From NCBI GenBank assembly GCA_029204225.1, contig CM055098.1:54413512-54477511 (forward strand): 64,000 bases of DNA, in the 5' to 3' direction. Position 1 is the first letter of the stretch. Each line of letters begins with the position of its first letter. The notes beneath the pieces were generated by a model, which did not search any database, was not told the origin of the DNA, and worked only from the letters and a program-made list of their open reading frames with translations. Position numbers and translations under genes: made by a program. Of the stretch, positions 28,218-41,489 are shown piece after piece. Source of the stretch: Diphasiastrum complanatum. Its lineage: Eukaryota > Streptophyta > Lycopodiopsida > Lycopodiales > Lycopodiaceae.

Positions 28218-29061
28218 TGTTAGAATTGGCAAAAGCTAACTTGATCAAATCTTGTAAATACCATAATGACTTGTACCTATTATCATTAGACATGTGTGGA
28301 GCCTGTTCCCATGTGTGAAATATATGCCCAAGTCGTTTAGATAGATCATATAGGTTGTACAGCTCATTTAATTTGGAAACTAGTGGTTAAATTGTCCAAA
28401 AACTAGTTTAGTAGTACTATGCCACTTGGCACCTTCTAGTGGTAGAAAATGCTATATCACATGGGTAGGAGTGGTCTCCCACATGTGAAATGTCAAGCAT
28501 AAAGTTCAGATCCATTGTATATGGATCTCATTTGAGTCAAATGTCAAATCTCCTAGATTGTAGGAGTTATCTCCTAGATTGTAGAAGGTCAACACTAGCC
28601 ACCAATGATGATGTGGCAAATTAGTAGAATCTTAGCCAAAGTGGATATGGATAAGCACTACGAGCTATCTTACACGTGCTGGTATGGCTTAGAGAGAGAT
28701 TATGAAGATTTTGTATATCATCCATGTGAGATCCATTTGAAGGCTAATGATGAGAAACATTGATTTGGGAGCAATCTTGGTGTTTTCACTCTCTTATGCA
28801 TGTTCTTTGTAAATGAATGCTTAGAATCTATCAAGTACACATATTTTCTGTTAGAAGGTCGTAAAGTGGCTATACTTCACACGTGTTAAGCCTTTGGATC
28901 ATGGTTGTTCTTGCTTGGATATATAGAAATTGCCAAGTAGAAGCTAGATTTGGATGCTAATTTTGATATAGATCAAGTTTCCAAGCTTCCAATCACTCTT
29001 ATTGATCATATGTAGATCAAATTGAGTCCATTACTCTGAAATTTCACATGGTATCAGAGCC
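28218..29061 (+). repeat. Copia family-A LTR with primer binding site
   Basis: Runs TGTTAGAATTGG ... TCTGAAATTTCACA (28218-29048, 831 bp) and is followed by TGGTATCAGAGCC (29049-29061). It belongs to the same family as the LTRs of the element at 36-41.5 kb, sharing for example GAGAAACATTGRTTTG and CTTCACACGTGTKAAGCC. About 90 bases of leader after the primer site also match that element before homology is lost near 29150, so this is a truncated 5' end rather than a solo LTR. Confidence 0.8.
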
Positions 29062-31799
29062 AAGTCTAAGAGCTTTGATAATGATCCAAATCTCTTCATT
29101 TTGCACAAAGAATTGGTGCCAAAATCAATTATCACTAGAGTGAGCCACCTTTGAACCGTGCTACTATACATAAGAGGCCAAATGCCACTGAAGTACATGT
29201 GTATGCTTCATGCACTCTTTGTATATCTTGAAATAAGAAAGGGTGGTCTCTCAGGTCACTTTTATTTGTGGTAAGTTTTTGTAAACAACAATTTTTGTTA
29301 TTCGAATATAAATAGTTTGTACAGGTGTGAGTACCAATAAAAACATGCTTCATCAATCATGTAAAATATATGCACAAACACATGATGCCAAAAATGATAA
29401 AACCACTTAGAAATGCCACTATTGGAAATTTTGACTTTTTCACCAATGACTAAAATTTCCAATCACTTTCAAAATTCTGAGAGAATTTTACCAGTTGACT
29501 ATAATGTAATTCTAAAAGACCATCATGAAAAGGGTAAATATACACCCTCAATCTTCAATGGTATTGAGTGATTGTGGTAGATATGAAGATAAGAAATATG
29601 ATTAATTTATAGAGTCAAAAAGAAATATTCTTGCCTTTAAAAAAAAATGAGAGGGATATTTTATTTTGAAAAACTGTACAATGTAATGTTGAAGGGCTAG
29701 TAGAGTAAAGAGTGGTTGTGAAAAGGTTGATACACAAATTTAACTTTTTTGAGAAATTTGCTACTACTTTTTGATCCCAACCTCTTCAATATACTGATTC
29801 ACTATTTCATAGTCCTCAACATCCATCATAGTCATGCAAATTTCCCATGATAATCAACTTTTAGTATCTGAAGGATCATCATATCCTATGTCATTTTCCC
29901 CAAGCAACAATTTTCTAGATTAATCCTAAAGATAAAAAGATTAAAGAAAGTAATTATCAGTTGAAATAGTTACTTCATACTATCCATTATGGGAGCTCAT
30001 CTAATAAAAATTAGCGCAATGCTATGATCTACAACTACTCGAACATGTATCAAGTTTGTTGGTTTTGTCATCTTTAACTAAAAACCAATCAACAACTTCA
30101 TCCACTATAATCTATGATTAGCTACCTTCAATTGTTATCCCTTGCCTAGATATTTTGTTAGGGTTTATGTCTTGCCAGCTAGCAAGGGAAAAAAAATTGC
30201 AAGGAAAAAAGAATTGCTCTCAAGCTCTACTCTAGAGCTGGACGACAAGTTTTTTTTGCCCTGTCAGCAATCTGACATGGCATAAACAATCATATTGTAG
30301 TTGTGCTCATTGACGAGATGAGCTAAAAGCAAAACAAATTTGTCCTGCTACGATCTAGATCATTGATAGGGCAAAGTTTTAAGCTATTTATTCATCATTG
30401 TTTACCAGTTATTAAAGTGGTTTTGAATAAGAAACAAACGATCTACCTGCCAATTTTGGGCACACGCGATCTTTTTCATGTGTTGGCATTTCCTTCATGT
30501 GATATGGCATAGATAGAATTTGGAAAGTTCATCGATCACCTTTTGCCTGTTAGTCTTCATTTGAAAATAATAAAACCTTTTTATATGGCCTCAAATCTCA
30601 TTACATCCTCTTCATTTCTGGATATTGCAATTTTCTTACTCTGTGTTAAAAAATAATAAAACTTGTTTATATGGCTTCAAATCTCGTTTCGTCATTTTCA
30701 TTTTGGATTTGTAATTTCACATGTTGTTGTTGTTGCATCAACTTTAAATTTTTCTTAATCGAAACTCTAAACATGGCTATTTAAAAATACAAAGATAAAA
30801 AACTCGCTATACTCACAAATTATTACGCGCAAATTGTCCAACCCCTTTAAATTTTAAGTGAGGAGAGAGAACAAAGGCCCACCAAGCTTATGTTTTGAAG
30901 AGTGGGTATCTACTTACTGGGTGAAAGGTGTAAATCCAAAGCAACTTTCTAAGTAGAGACTTTACTGAATCAAAGATGCTACAAGGTTTTCTAACAATAA
31001 TAAACTTTTAACTAGAAAAGCTAAAATAAACATGCATTTGTATGAAAGGAAAATAGATTGCGAAGGGCTAGGAAAGTTTCAAAATGCAAGCTAAGAGGGA
31101 GATGGGACAAGGGAGAGAGAAGAACATGAACGGAGAAGAGAGCAGGAATATTGCGGAACAGCTCTCCCGTTCTAATCAGCTGCTAAATGCAAAAATAGTC
31201 TAATAGACAGCTTATGTGTTCTAATTGCCCAACAGGATCTTAAAAATTAATTCATACTCTAAAACAAGAGTACAGTCCATGGAAGAGATTAGAGATTATT
31301 TGTATGTGGTACTATTGAAATCAGATTCAACGTGAAGTATAGTTCTGAAACAAACGGAAGAGCAGTATGATAGTGCGAGTTCCTCAGGCATCAAAGACGG
31401 CCATCGTCTGATCAGAAACTGAGGAGTCTTAGACGACCATGTTCTAATCAGAGTGAGTAAACAAGCGCGATCAAACAGCAATGAAAGTGCATTCAATCAC
31501 AACAAGCATTCATCTATGTTGTTGTACACAGATAAAAGCAAGTTGCTGCTATATTACATTGAAGCACAATACACAATTACAACAAAAAATGACGACGTAA
31601 TTGGGATGTCAAATAATGTGTCTCATGGACGGAGCAACCACTAATTTGTGCTTGGACGATCTATTTATAGATTTCATCCGTGTATTAATTACATTGAATG
31701 CTTGTCACCTAATTAGAAAAGCCGTTGTACTTGGAAGTATATGGCTTTTGTGACAACTATACATAGTATATACTGTCAACAATTTAGCATCGTTCATGC
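29062..31799. other. AT-rich intergenic DNA, no gene
   Basis: Only the first ~90 bases (element leader) and 30847-30918 (inverse copy of 24191-24260) are explained. The plus strand near 31340-31640 has no coding signal beyond short chance frames. Confidence 0.4.
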
Positions 31800-32561
31800 A
31801 GACGAGAACGTCACTGATTCTCTCACTTCGCATTTCACGTGAATTGGTTTTCTCTCACTTTGCAAATTTTGAGAAGTGACTGGGAATGTTCCTCGTTCAA
31901 AATAGATGACCTTCAACGTTTTCTCTCTCTTTGGGATTTTGCGAAAAAAGCCGAAGGTGCCCTTAAGAAGGTGAAGGTGCCCTTGAAACAGTTTAACTTA
32001 TGAAAATAGATGACCTTCGGGAATTTTCTCTCTCTTCGCATTTTTGCGAAAAAAGCCAAAAGTGTTAAAAACAGTTAAACTTTTGAACTGCACAAGTTAA
32101 ACTTTTGAACTATGCAAGTGTTGCATTTCGGGGAAATGCGAAAAAGCCAAAGTTGTTGAAAACATAGTTCATTTCTACAGACTGTCGTGACACTTAGAGT
32201 GTTTTTGCAAACTGTCGCAAAAGTAATGTATACAGACTTTTTCTAAATGCTAATTTCGTGGAAGTCCTTGAAGATGGCCAAGTCTTCAATGACTTCAAAT
32301 AATTGAACTTAACATCTAAACTTGAAATTATGACAAGATTGGTTACCCTTTGCTAGAGATCAACCAGAAGCCCGTTGTAGACGTTCTTCAAATAAATTGG
32401 TTGTCTAAGTTTGTGAATCCTGCAAGTATGAGATGAGCAGACGTAGAACCAAAGTTGGTTTCACCTAACCCTAGATCAATGATCAATAAATGTGCAGGAA
32501 GAATAATGAAATAGAAATTAGTCATTCACCAAGGAGAAAACTGTGGGCTTAATTTCCAACA
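31800..32561 (-). repeat. 3' LTR of copia element C (left border uncertain)
   Basis: The minus strand starts TGTTGGAAATTAAGCCC at 32561, right after the polypurine tract TTAAGGGGGAC (32562-32572) and 3' of RNase H. It contains several GCGAAAAAAGCC / CGAAGGTGCCCTT repeats (31930-32160). No second LTR is present because the 5' end of the element is missing. Confidence 0.6.
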
Positions 32562-35500
32562 GTCCCCCTTAAGGTCACAGTTGGTGTCTTGGTATCTTCG
32601 TCGGGTTCAGCATGTTGAAGAACTTTTGCTCCTTGATCCTGGGAAGCGCTTTGGTGAAGATTTCTGCAACCATTTTTGTTGTGGAGCAGTATTGAAGGAT
32701 CACTTGCCCTGAGAAAACTTTCTCTTGAATGAAATGATTGGATTTCTATGTGCTTGGATTTGCCATGAAATCTGGGATTTAGTGACAGTGAAATATAGCT
32801 CAAGTTGTCACACATAATGGTGGTAGCATTAAACTGAGTGTGACGTAAGTCGTGAAGTAATAACCTGATCCATACAACCTCTTTTGAAGCTTGACATATT
32901 GCAATGTACTCTACATCTGTCGAAGAAAGCGCAACTGATTTTTGCTTCCTTGAGTTCCATAAAATCGGTCCCCCTGCCAAATAGAAACAGACTCCGGAGA
33001 TAGATTTTCTGGTAGAGACTGTTCCTCCCCAATCTGAGTCAGAGTAGCCTCGCAGGACGAGTGGGTCGATAGCATTTCTATCATAACATAAAATGTGGTC
33101 TAAACTTCTCTAAATATATCTCATCACTCTCTTTAATGCTTTCCAATGAGAGATCCTAGGATTAGACATGAATTGACTTAACGTGCTAACAGTATATGCT
33201 AAATCTGGTCTAGTCAACAGCATTGTATACATTAGAGATCCGATTAGTGAATGATAAGGGTACTTCACTAAGTCGAGTACTTCATTATCAGTCTCAGCAC
33301 AAGAAGGTTTAGTCAATACTATACTTGGATCCATTGGGGTATCAATTGGTTTGCAATCAGACATATGAAACTTTTCTAAAATGTCTTTTAGATATGTCTG
33401 CTGGCTAAGATAGATCTTCTTCTGAAGTCTATCTCTAGTAATGTGAATTCCTAGCAAAGAATGAACAGCTCCTAAATCAGTCATGTCAAATTCCTTTGAT
33501 AGATCACTCTTAGTAGTGTGCAGAAGAGAAGTGTCGTTAGACAAAATAAATGCATCATCTATGTAAAGAGCTATGTGAACTGAATTGGTGCCTATATGCT
33601 TTGATTAAACATTACAGTCAGCTGAAGTGTTTGCAAATCCTAATTGAATGAGATAAGAGTTGATTCTATCGAACCATGCTCTTGCGGCCTGTTTCAGACC
33701 GTAGATTACATTGTGCAGCTTGCACACTTTGTGTTCTTGGCCTTTGATTTTGAATCCTTCTGGTTGGAAGGTGTACAGCTCCTCTTCGACAGCGGCCATT
33801 GAGAAATGTTGTCTTGACATCCATTTGGTGCATTTCGAGGTCTTCCGCGGCTGCTAATGCAATTAGAGTTCTGATTGACTGCATCTTGATGACATGACTA
33901 AAAATTTATTGATAATCCACTCCTTGGACTTGAGTGAATCCTTTAGCCACCAGCCATGCTTTCCATTTTGCAATGGAACCATCAGAGTTGATCTTCTTCT
34001 TGAAGATCCACTTGTTGTCGATAACTCTCTTGTGAGTGGGGAAGTCGACCAGCGTCCAAGTCTGATTCGTCAAAAGTGAGTTATACTCGCTTTCCATAGC
34101 TTCTTGCCACTTCACAGCATCCTTGGAGTTAATTGCTTTGGCTAGGCTCTCTGGTTCTTCTGATGAAGTCCAGAATGATTGAGGTGCATACCTCTTAGGA
34201 ATTGTCCGAGTCCGTGAGGATCTCCGGACGTTGGGTTGACTAGGATGCGATGATGTTTGTTCTTGAATTTCTTCATATTTGCTTGAGCTAGCTTGGTCTG
34301 GTCTGATAACAGGTAATGTCGGCTGCTCGGCTTTTGTAGCTATAGCTACAGGTTCTATAGAAGGAACATCAACGTTGGAAGAATCCATGCTACGTAAAAT
34401 AGGATGAAATGACATAACATCATTTATCGATGGTTGTTTAAAATCATAGTATGTATGTTCTTGAAATATTACATCCCTAGAGACAAATACTACATTGGTG
34501 GATGGATCATAAACTTTATAAGCTTTATGTTCATCAGGATAGCCAATGAAAATACATTTATTTGTCCTATGATCCAACTTCTTCCTAAGCTGTTTAGGAA
34601 TGTGAACAAAACATATACAACCAATGATTTTTAAATGGTTGACACTAGGCTTGTGCCCATGCCAAACATCATGAGGAGTCTTGTTGTTGACGACTTTGGT
34701 GCTGGATCTATTCTGCACATAACAGGCTATGGCAGTAGCTTTTGCCCAGAACTTCGCAAGTAGGTGCGCTTGATGTAGCACGGATCTGGCTAAGTTGAGA
34801 AGAGTTCGATTCTTCCTTTCTGCAATCTCATTTTGTTGAGGTGAATAGGAAGTGGTGAACTATCTTCTAATACCATGTTTTAGCCATGTAGTGGGACATC
34901 TCGTTGGAGATGTATTCGCCGTCACCATCAATTCGGAGTGCTTCCACTTTCCTAGATGTTTGTGTCTCAACCACGGTCTTGAATTTCTTAAAGCATTCAA
35001 AGGCTTCAGATTTGTGCTTAATGAACATGACTATAGACCATCTAGAATAATCATCTATGAAAGTGATAAAATAGATTGCATTTCCTAATGACGGAGTTGG
35101 CATTGGACCACAGAGATCACTATGTACAATATCTAATACATGCTTTGCTTCTAGAGTGCTTCCCATAGATGCATGATTCACAAAAGAAAGGTTTCCTATC
35201 TAATGAAGACGAGAAATTCAAACCATCAATTAAATTATTACAACGCATATAAGAAAGTGATCTTGTATTCATGTGTCCAAATCGACTATGCCATAGAACA
35301 ACATTGTCGTTACATTTTCATTAAAGATACTAGCTCATGCAACTGAATTAGAGAGTGCGTAAAGATTTCCGACTTAAGTGCATGTAGTCAGAGTAGTATC
35401 TTCCTCGAGTATTGTACACTGCTCAGATGAGAAAGTAACATTGTAGCCCTCATCAGTTATCTTAGAGACTGATAACAGGTTCTTTGACAACTGAGGAACA

Positions 35501-36000
35501 TGAAGGACGTTAGGAACAAAAATGGACAAATCGTTGTTGAAGCTGATCTTCACTGCTTCTTTGCCTTCCACGTGTATGGTGCTAGAATCTCCGAGGTAGA
35601 TAAATTGGTCTCTGCTGTAAGCTGTGTACTCCATAAACCATTCCTTGCAAGAGGTCATGTGTTGGGTAGCACCGTTGTCCAGGTACCAGCTATCACAGTC
35701 TTCACTGTTGCTATAAGCCATTAATAAGTGTGTATCTGACTCCTTGAATTCCATCATGTTGGAGGAGTCTGGCTACTACTGCTGTTGTTGCTTATTTGCC
35801 TCGTTGTAGATCCTGATGCGACACTCCTTGATGTCGCAATCCACCATGCTCACCTTGAGTGTGAGGCTTCTGTTGTTGTTGCTGCAGTTGATTCTTGCCC
35901 TTGATATAGTCTTTCTTCTTGGTGTATAGAGCCATGGATTTGTCTTTGATGGACAAGCTACTGGTCTTTCTCCGCATTTCTTCTTGAAGAAGATGACCCA
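32562..36000 (-). pseudogene. Ty1/copia gag-pol relic (element C)
   Basis: Minus-strand order is complete from late gag to RNase H. Gag tail with Gln runs (36000-35770), protease with LDNGATQHM (the second triad residue is Asn, about 35680), and NLLSVSKI. Integrase has DIVHSDLCG, RIDGDGEYIS (usually DNGGEY) and QQNEIAERKNRT. It continues IGCICFVHIP, KCIFIGYP and RDVIF. RT start is WQEAMESEYNSLLTNQTW; the core carries MHQMDVKTTFLNG, YGLKQAARAWF and an intact YIDD box (about 33555). GSLMYT..LTRPDLAYTVSTLSQF is followed by RNase H SSTDVEYIAICQASKEVVWIRLLL. Several stops and frameshifts are present, so it is inactive. The 5' end stops at 36000 against element A. Confidence 0.9.
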
Positions 36001-36332
36001 TGATGGATCCATTATTGAGCTAATGATGAGAAACATTGGTTTGTGAAGCAATCTTGGAGTTTACACTCTCTTAAGCACTTTCTTTGTGGATGAATGCTAA
36101 GTAAATATTTAGTAAACTATTTCTCTGTTATCATGCCATACAGTAGCTGTACTTCACACGTGTGAAGCCGTGGGTCATCATTTTTTATTGTTCTTGCTTG
36201 GAAACACAAAGATTGTCAAGAAGAAGCTAGATTTGGAAGCTAGTCTTGATATAGATCAAGATCCCAAGCTACCAATCACTCTTTGTGATCATTTGTAGAT
36301 CAACTTCAGTCCTTTACTCTGAAATTTGACAT
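35998..36332 (+). repeat. 5' LTR of element A (5'-truncated)
   Basis: Matches 41240-41489 of the 3' LTR from CCATGATGGATCC onward and extends about 75 bp beyond it to the LTR end before the primer binding site. Confidence 0.85.
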
Positions 36333-36947
36333 GGTATCAGATCCAAGTCAAAGAGCTTAATTGATGATCCAAAAGTCTTCATTTTGGTGAAAACATTGGT
36401 GCTAGATTCATTTTGAAGGAGGGCGACCTTTTCTAATAGTTTACTTGTAATGTTGAGGTTCAAATTAGTGTGGAAAGTTCAGATGTACTTCTCACACATG
36501 TGAGAGGCTGGAGTTGTACTTTCACCAAAACTTTGTGTTTTTTCAATATTTGAGCTTCAAACAAGTTGTGAAGAGTGAAACTAGTGATGTGCTTATGAAA
36601 AACCATTGTTTCCTTTATAGATTTGATGAGTAAATGGTGTTAGAAGCTTATTAAACCTAGAAATCCTTGAGAGTTTGAGGCGTATGTTTTTTAAGTTCAA
36701 GAGTGAAACTAAAACCATTCTTAACACCATAGGAAGGCATTGGCACTTCCAAGAATCAAATCCACGTTTCTAAGTGAATAGATTGTGTAGAATACTCTTT
36801 CCCAAATCTTTTTGAGTTCAAGATCATTATAGATCTTGCTTTTTGAGTCTTGTGAGATTCAAGAGAGTAGCATTGTAGCTAAATTTTGAGAAAGAGTTAA
36901 GGGAGAACCATTGAATAGTACATTTGTTGTACTTGTTACTAGATAGA

Positions 36948-39900
36948 ATGGGTTCAATTGGAGCCTATCTTCTTGAGGCTAGTGAAAGGCTAAATTCTAA
37001 TAATTACTCAACTTGGAAAGTAAGAATGGAGTCTCTACTTGTGCTCCGAGATATGTATGATCTTGTCATAGGAGAGGAAGAAGAACCTCAAGGAGGGCAA
37101 GATCTAGTGAGGTACAAAAAGAGAGCTAGACTAGCATTACATTGCTTGAAAATGAATGTTAGTAATGAACTTATAAAGGAAGTGGCATCTTGTACCTCGG
37201 CTAAGGAGGCATGGGACTACCTTAAAGGGATTTATGAATCCAAAAATACCTCTAGAGTGCTTATGATTAGAAACAAAGTTCTTCAAAGCATTAGAGGGAG
37301 TGAAGAGAGTGCTCAAGAGTATGCCTTGAGAATAAAATTTCTCTACAAAGAACTTTCCATCATTAGTGAGGGTATTCATGATGATGAACTTGTTCAAATC
37401 ATTTTGAATGGTCTTGGAGATGAGTTCTCCAATCTTGTACAAAGCTTTGCTATTCAACATGCACTACCTTCCATTGACAAGCTCCATAGTGTGCTTGTGG
37501 CCGAGGAGAGTAGGATCCTTCATGTCAAGCAAAGGATTGGATCCTTGAAGTTGCATGATGGTGATGAGAAGGCCAACTTCTCAAGCAAGGGAAAGGCAAA
37601 GTCAAAGAAGAAGATCCAATACAAGGAGACCAAGAATGATGATCAACCATCAAGCTCCAAAGGTGGAAAGAAGAACAAAGCCAAACTCAAGTGCTTCTTT
37701 TGTGCGAAGAAGGGGCACTTTGCATCCGAGTGTTTTAAGAAGAAGAATGCACAAGAAGAGAGCAAACAAGGCAACCTAACTCTTGAGGAAGATGAGGATG
37801 AAGTGGATTCATCCTTAATGGCTTCTGCATCAACATCCAAGAGCTACTCCAATGACACATGGTGGATTGATAGTGGGGCTAGTCCCCACATGACATTCCA
37901 AAAGGATTTTTTCTCAACTCTTGTACCTTTTGTAGGTTGTAAAAAGTCTATTCTAACAGCAAGTGATCAAGAATGTAGAATAGATGGAGTGGTAACTATT
38001 CCCTAAAGTCTTGGATCCTCTAAAAGAGTAGATCTTGATAATGTACTCAAGAATTTATTAAGTGTAGGACAATTGATGGATGATGGCTTAGATGTCCATT
38101 TTAAGCAAGGTGTTTGATCCATAATGATGAATAATACTTCCATTGTAAAGGGATTCAAGCAAGGAAGGCTTTTTAAGCTAGATGCTAATGTTTTTCTTGG
38201 AAGTGTGAACATGGTGGAGGAGGAGCTACATCAAGTGGAGCTTTGGCATAAGAGGTTGGGCCACCCCAACTTCAAATCTATGGAGATGCTATGCACCAAG
38301 GATCTTGCTCTCGGCCTTCCAAAGACACTCTCAAAGTGTGGAAAAAGTTGTGAAGCTTGTAGCCTCTCAAAGGCACACAAGCTACCTTTTGATATCTCTT
38401 CCACTAGATCTACAAAAGCATTAGATCTTATTCATAGTGATGTGCACTCTTTTTCTCAAGAATCTAATGGAGGTGCATCTATGTATGTATCTTTTATTGA
38501 TGATTACTCTAGATACACTTGGATTGAACTTTTGGATTCCAAAAGTAAAGTGTTTGAAGCTTTTGTTAAGTTCAAAACTCTAGTTGAAAATTAACTTGAT
38601 GCTAGAATTAAAGTATTGAGAATTGATAGTGGTGGAGAGTATATCTCCACCAAGTGATAGAGTTTTGTGAATCCAATGGCATTAAGAGAGAACTTACATG
38701 TACTTATAGTCATCAACAAAATGGTATAGCCGAGAGGATGAATAGAACACTTTGTGAGTGTGCTAAGGCTTTGAGGTTAGATGCATCTCTACCTAAGTCC
38801 TTTTGGGGAGAGGCTATTATTTGTGCAACTTATTTGTGTAATAGATTGCCATGTAAGCCCATTGGAGGCATAACATCTTATGAGGCTCTATTTTGTAAGA
38901 AGCCGAATCTTAAAGATCTAAGAATTTTTGGATCTACTTGCTATGTTTTTCAAGCATTAGATACAAGAAAAAAGGATGATCCTACTTCTATAAAGGGGAT
39001 CTTTGTTGGTTATGCTAAAAATAGCAAAGGATATAGAGTCTATAATCCAACCACTAAAAAGATTTTAGTGAGTAGAGATGTTACTTTTGATGAAGGTAAC
39101 TACTACAAGTTGAATGAGAAAGCTTCTAATCCATCTTATGTCAAGGATCTTGTAAGGTTTGAGGAGAAGCCTACATGTGATCAAGATCTTGAAGATCCAC
39201 CTCAAGATCCGAGGACTCCAAGGAGATCTACAAGAAGGAAGGCCGAGCCCTCAAGGCTCACCTATGTTGACAAAGGTGAACAAAGGGAGGATCTACAATT
39301 ACTTACCTCTTACACTTTTCTAACTTCTATGTTTGATGAGCCAAGTTGCTTTGAAGAAGCTATGGAGTCACAAGAATGGAGGGATGCCATGCAAAAGGAG
39401 TATGATGCTCTTATGGAGAATCATACATGGAAGCTTGTGGATCTTCCTCATGGAAGAAAGCCACTTGAGTGCAAATGGATCTGTAGGTTGAAGTACAATC
39501 AAGATGGGAGCATCAACAAACACGAGACAAGGCTAGTGGCAAAGGGGTTCTTGCAAATCAAGGGAGTAGATTTTGATGAAACTTTTGCTCCTGTTGCTAA
39601 GCTAGTTTCCATAAGGTTGATTATTTCTCTTGCAACTACTTTCAATTGGCCTCTATTTCAACTTGATGTGACTACTGCTTTTCTCAATGGATATTTGGAA
39701 GAGGAGATTTTCATGAGGCAACCCAAGGGCTTCATCAAAGAAGATCAAGAGGAAAAAGTGTGTTTGTTGCTAAGAAGCCTTTATGGGCTTAAGCAAGCAC
39801 CTAGAACTTGGTACTCTAGGTTGAATACTTTCTTGAACTCTATTAAGTTTGTTGTAAGTGCTTATGATCTTTCTTTGTACTTAAATAAAGATTCAATGAT

Positions 39901-40901
39901 GGTAAGATCATCATTCTCATGTTGTATGTTGATGAAATTATCCTTAGTGGAAATGATCATGTTGGTATACAAGAAGTGACAATAGCATTGTTTAAGGAGT
40001 TTAAGATGATGGATCTTGGTAATCTTCATTTCATATTAAGAATAGAAGTTTCAAGAGGCAAGGATTTGAGTTTTATTTGTCAATCCAAATATGCTTCTTC
40101 TATCTTAGAAAAGTTTGAAATGAAAGATTGTAAAGGAGTAGAAACTCCTATGGAGCAAAATGTAAAAGTTTCCAATAGTGATGATGAAGCATCCTTTGAG
40201 GACATCACACTATATAGGAGACTTGTAGGCTCCTTGATCTATCTTACTATAACTAGGCCTGATCTAAGTTATAGTGTAGGTAAACTAAGCCAATCTATGC
40301 AAAATCCATTGGTTTGTCATTGGAAAATTGCAAAAAGGGTGTTGAGGTACATCTCGGCCACCAAGAACTTTGGCATTTTATATGATGGATCTAATCTTGC
40401 CTTAAGGGCATATTTGAATGCTGATTTTGCAGGTGATAAGGTGGATAGGAGGTCCACAAGTGCTTTTTTTACCTTCCTTTGCAATGGCATAGTGTGTCTT
40501 GGCTTTCCAAAAAGCAAGATACTATTTCTCTATCTTCAACCGAATCGGAATACACGGCACTAACATCCACAACAAAGGAGATCCTATGGTTGAAGAGGCT
40601 TTTGATGGAGTTGCAAGTCATGGAGGCCGAGGATCAGCCAATAATATTTTGTGACAACCAATCAAGCCAAGCATTAGCAACCAATTCCACATTCCATGCA
40701 AGGAGCAAGCACATAGAGATTGCTCACCATTTTGTGAGGGAAAAGGTTCAAGCAAAGGAGATCAAGCTACATCATGTGTCTTCTTCAGATTGCCTTGCTG
40801 ATCTACTCACTAAAGCCTTGCCAAAGGCTTCATTTATCAAGTTAAGATCAGCCTTAGGAGTTGTAGATAGATGTACTATAGTTGTATCATGTAAAAATTG
40901 A
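36948..40901 (+). pseudogene. Copia element A gag-pol, lightly broken
   Basis: Start chosen at MGSIGAYLL because the gag body begins there (NNYSTWKVRMESLL). Domains in order: gag, CCHC knuckle CFFCAKKGHFASEC (residues ~249-262), aspartic protease with WWIDSGAS (Asp ~308), integrase zinc finger ELWHKRLGHPN..CEACSLSKAHK, integrase core with DLIHSDVH, DSGGEY and QQNGIAERMNRT, RT with FQLDVTTAFLNG and YGLKQAPRTWY, and RNase H with SSTESEYTAL, HARSKHIEIAHHFV and LADLLTKALPK. Defects: stops at 38004, near 38117 and at 38592; frameshifts near 38655, 39900 and 40490. The RT catalytic box reads YVDE instead of YVDD, a change of a metal-binding Asp. It cannot make the normal polyprotein. Confidence 0.95.
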
Positions 40902-40905
40902 GGAG

Positions 40906-41489
40906 TGTTAGAATTTAGCAATTTTCACATGGTTTTTTATGTATATTAGACATCTATGTGGATCCACATGTGTGAGGACCTGTCCACACATGTGAAATAA
41001 CACTTGTCATATTCAGATCCATTTTGATTAGCTTTCATTTGAGTCTAATATGACATCTCCTAAATTATAGGAGTTAGGTCCTAGATTGTAGGAATCTAGA
41101 AGGTCAACACAAACCACCAATGGATGATGTGGCAAACTTGATAGATCTTATCCAAAGTGGATATGGATGAGTACAATGAGCTGTCCCACATGTGCTGGAT
41201 GCAGCTTAGAGAGAGATTATGATGATTTTGTACTTGATCCATGATGGATCCTTTATTGAGCTAATGATGAGAAACATTGGTTTGTGAAGCAATCTTGGAG
41301 TTTACACTCTCTTAAGCACTTTCTTTGTGGATGAATGCTAAGTAAATGTTTAGTAAACTATTTTTCTGTTATCAGTAGCTATACTTCACACGTGTGAAGT
41401 CGTGGGTCATCATTTTTTATTGTTCTTGCTTGGAAACACAAAGATTGTCAAGTAGAAGCTAGATTTGGAAGCTAGTCTTGATATAGATC
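40906..41489 (+). repeat. 3' LTR of element A (3'-truncated)
   Basis: Starts TGTTAGAATTTAGC after the polypurine tract and is cut off after GATATAGATC, where unrelated minus-strand coding DNA begins. Confidence 0.85.

Larger units (their letters stand above)
35998..41489 (+). mobile_element. Copia element A, nearly complete
   Basis: Truncated 5' LTR (35998-36332) ending TCTGAAATTTGACA, primer binding site TGGTATCAGATCC (36333-36345), leader, gag-pol (36948-40901), polypurine tract ATTGAGGAG, and a 3' LTR (40906-41489) starting TGTTAGAATTTAGC. The two LTR remnants overlap for about 250 bp and differ at only a few sites there. The 5' LTR has lost its first ~335 bp and the 3' LTR its last ~75 bp, so target duplications cannot be tested. 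It is the best-preserved retroelement in the window. Confidence 0.93.
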
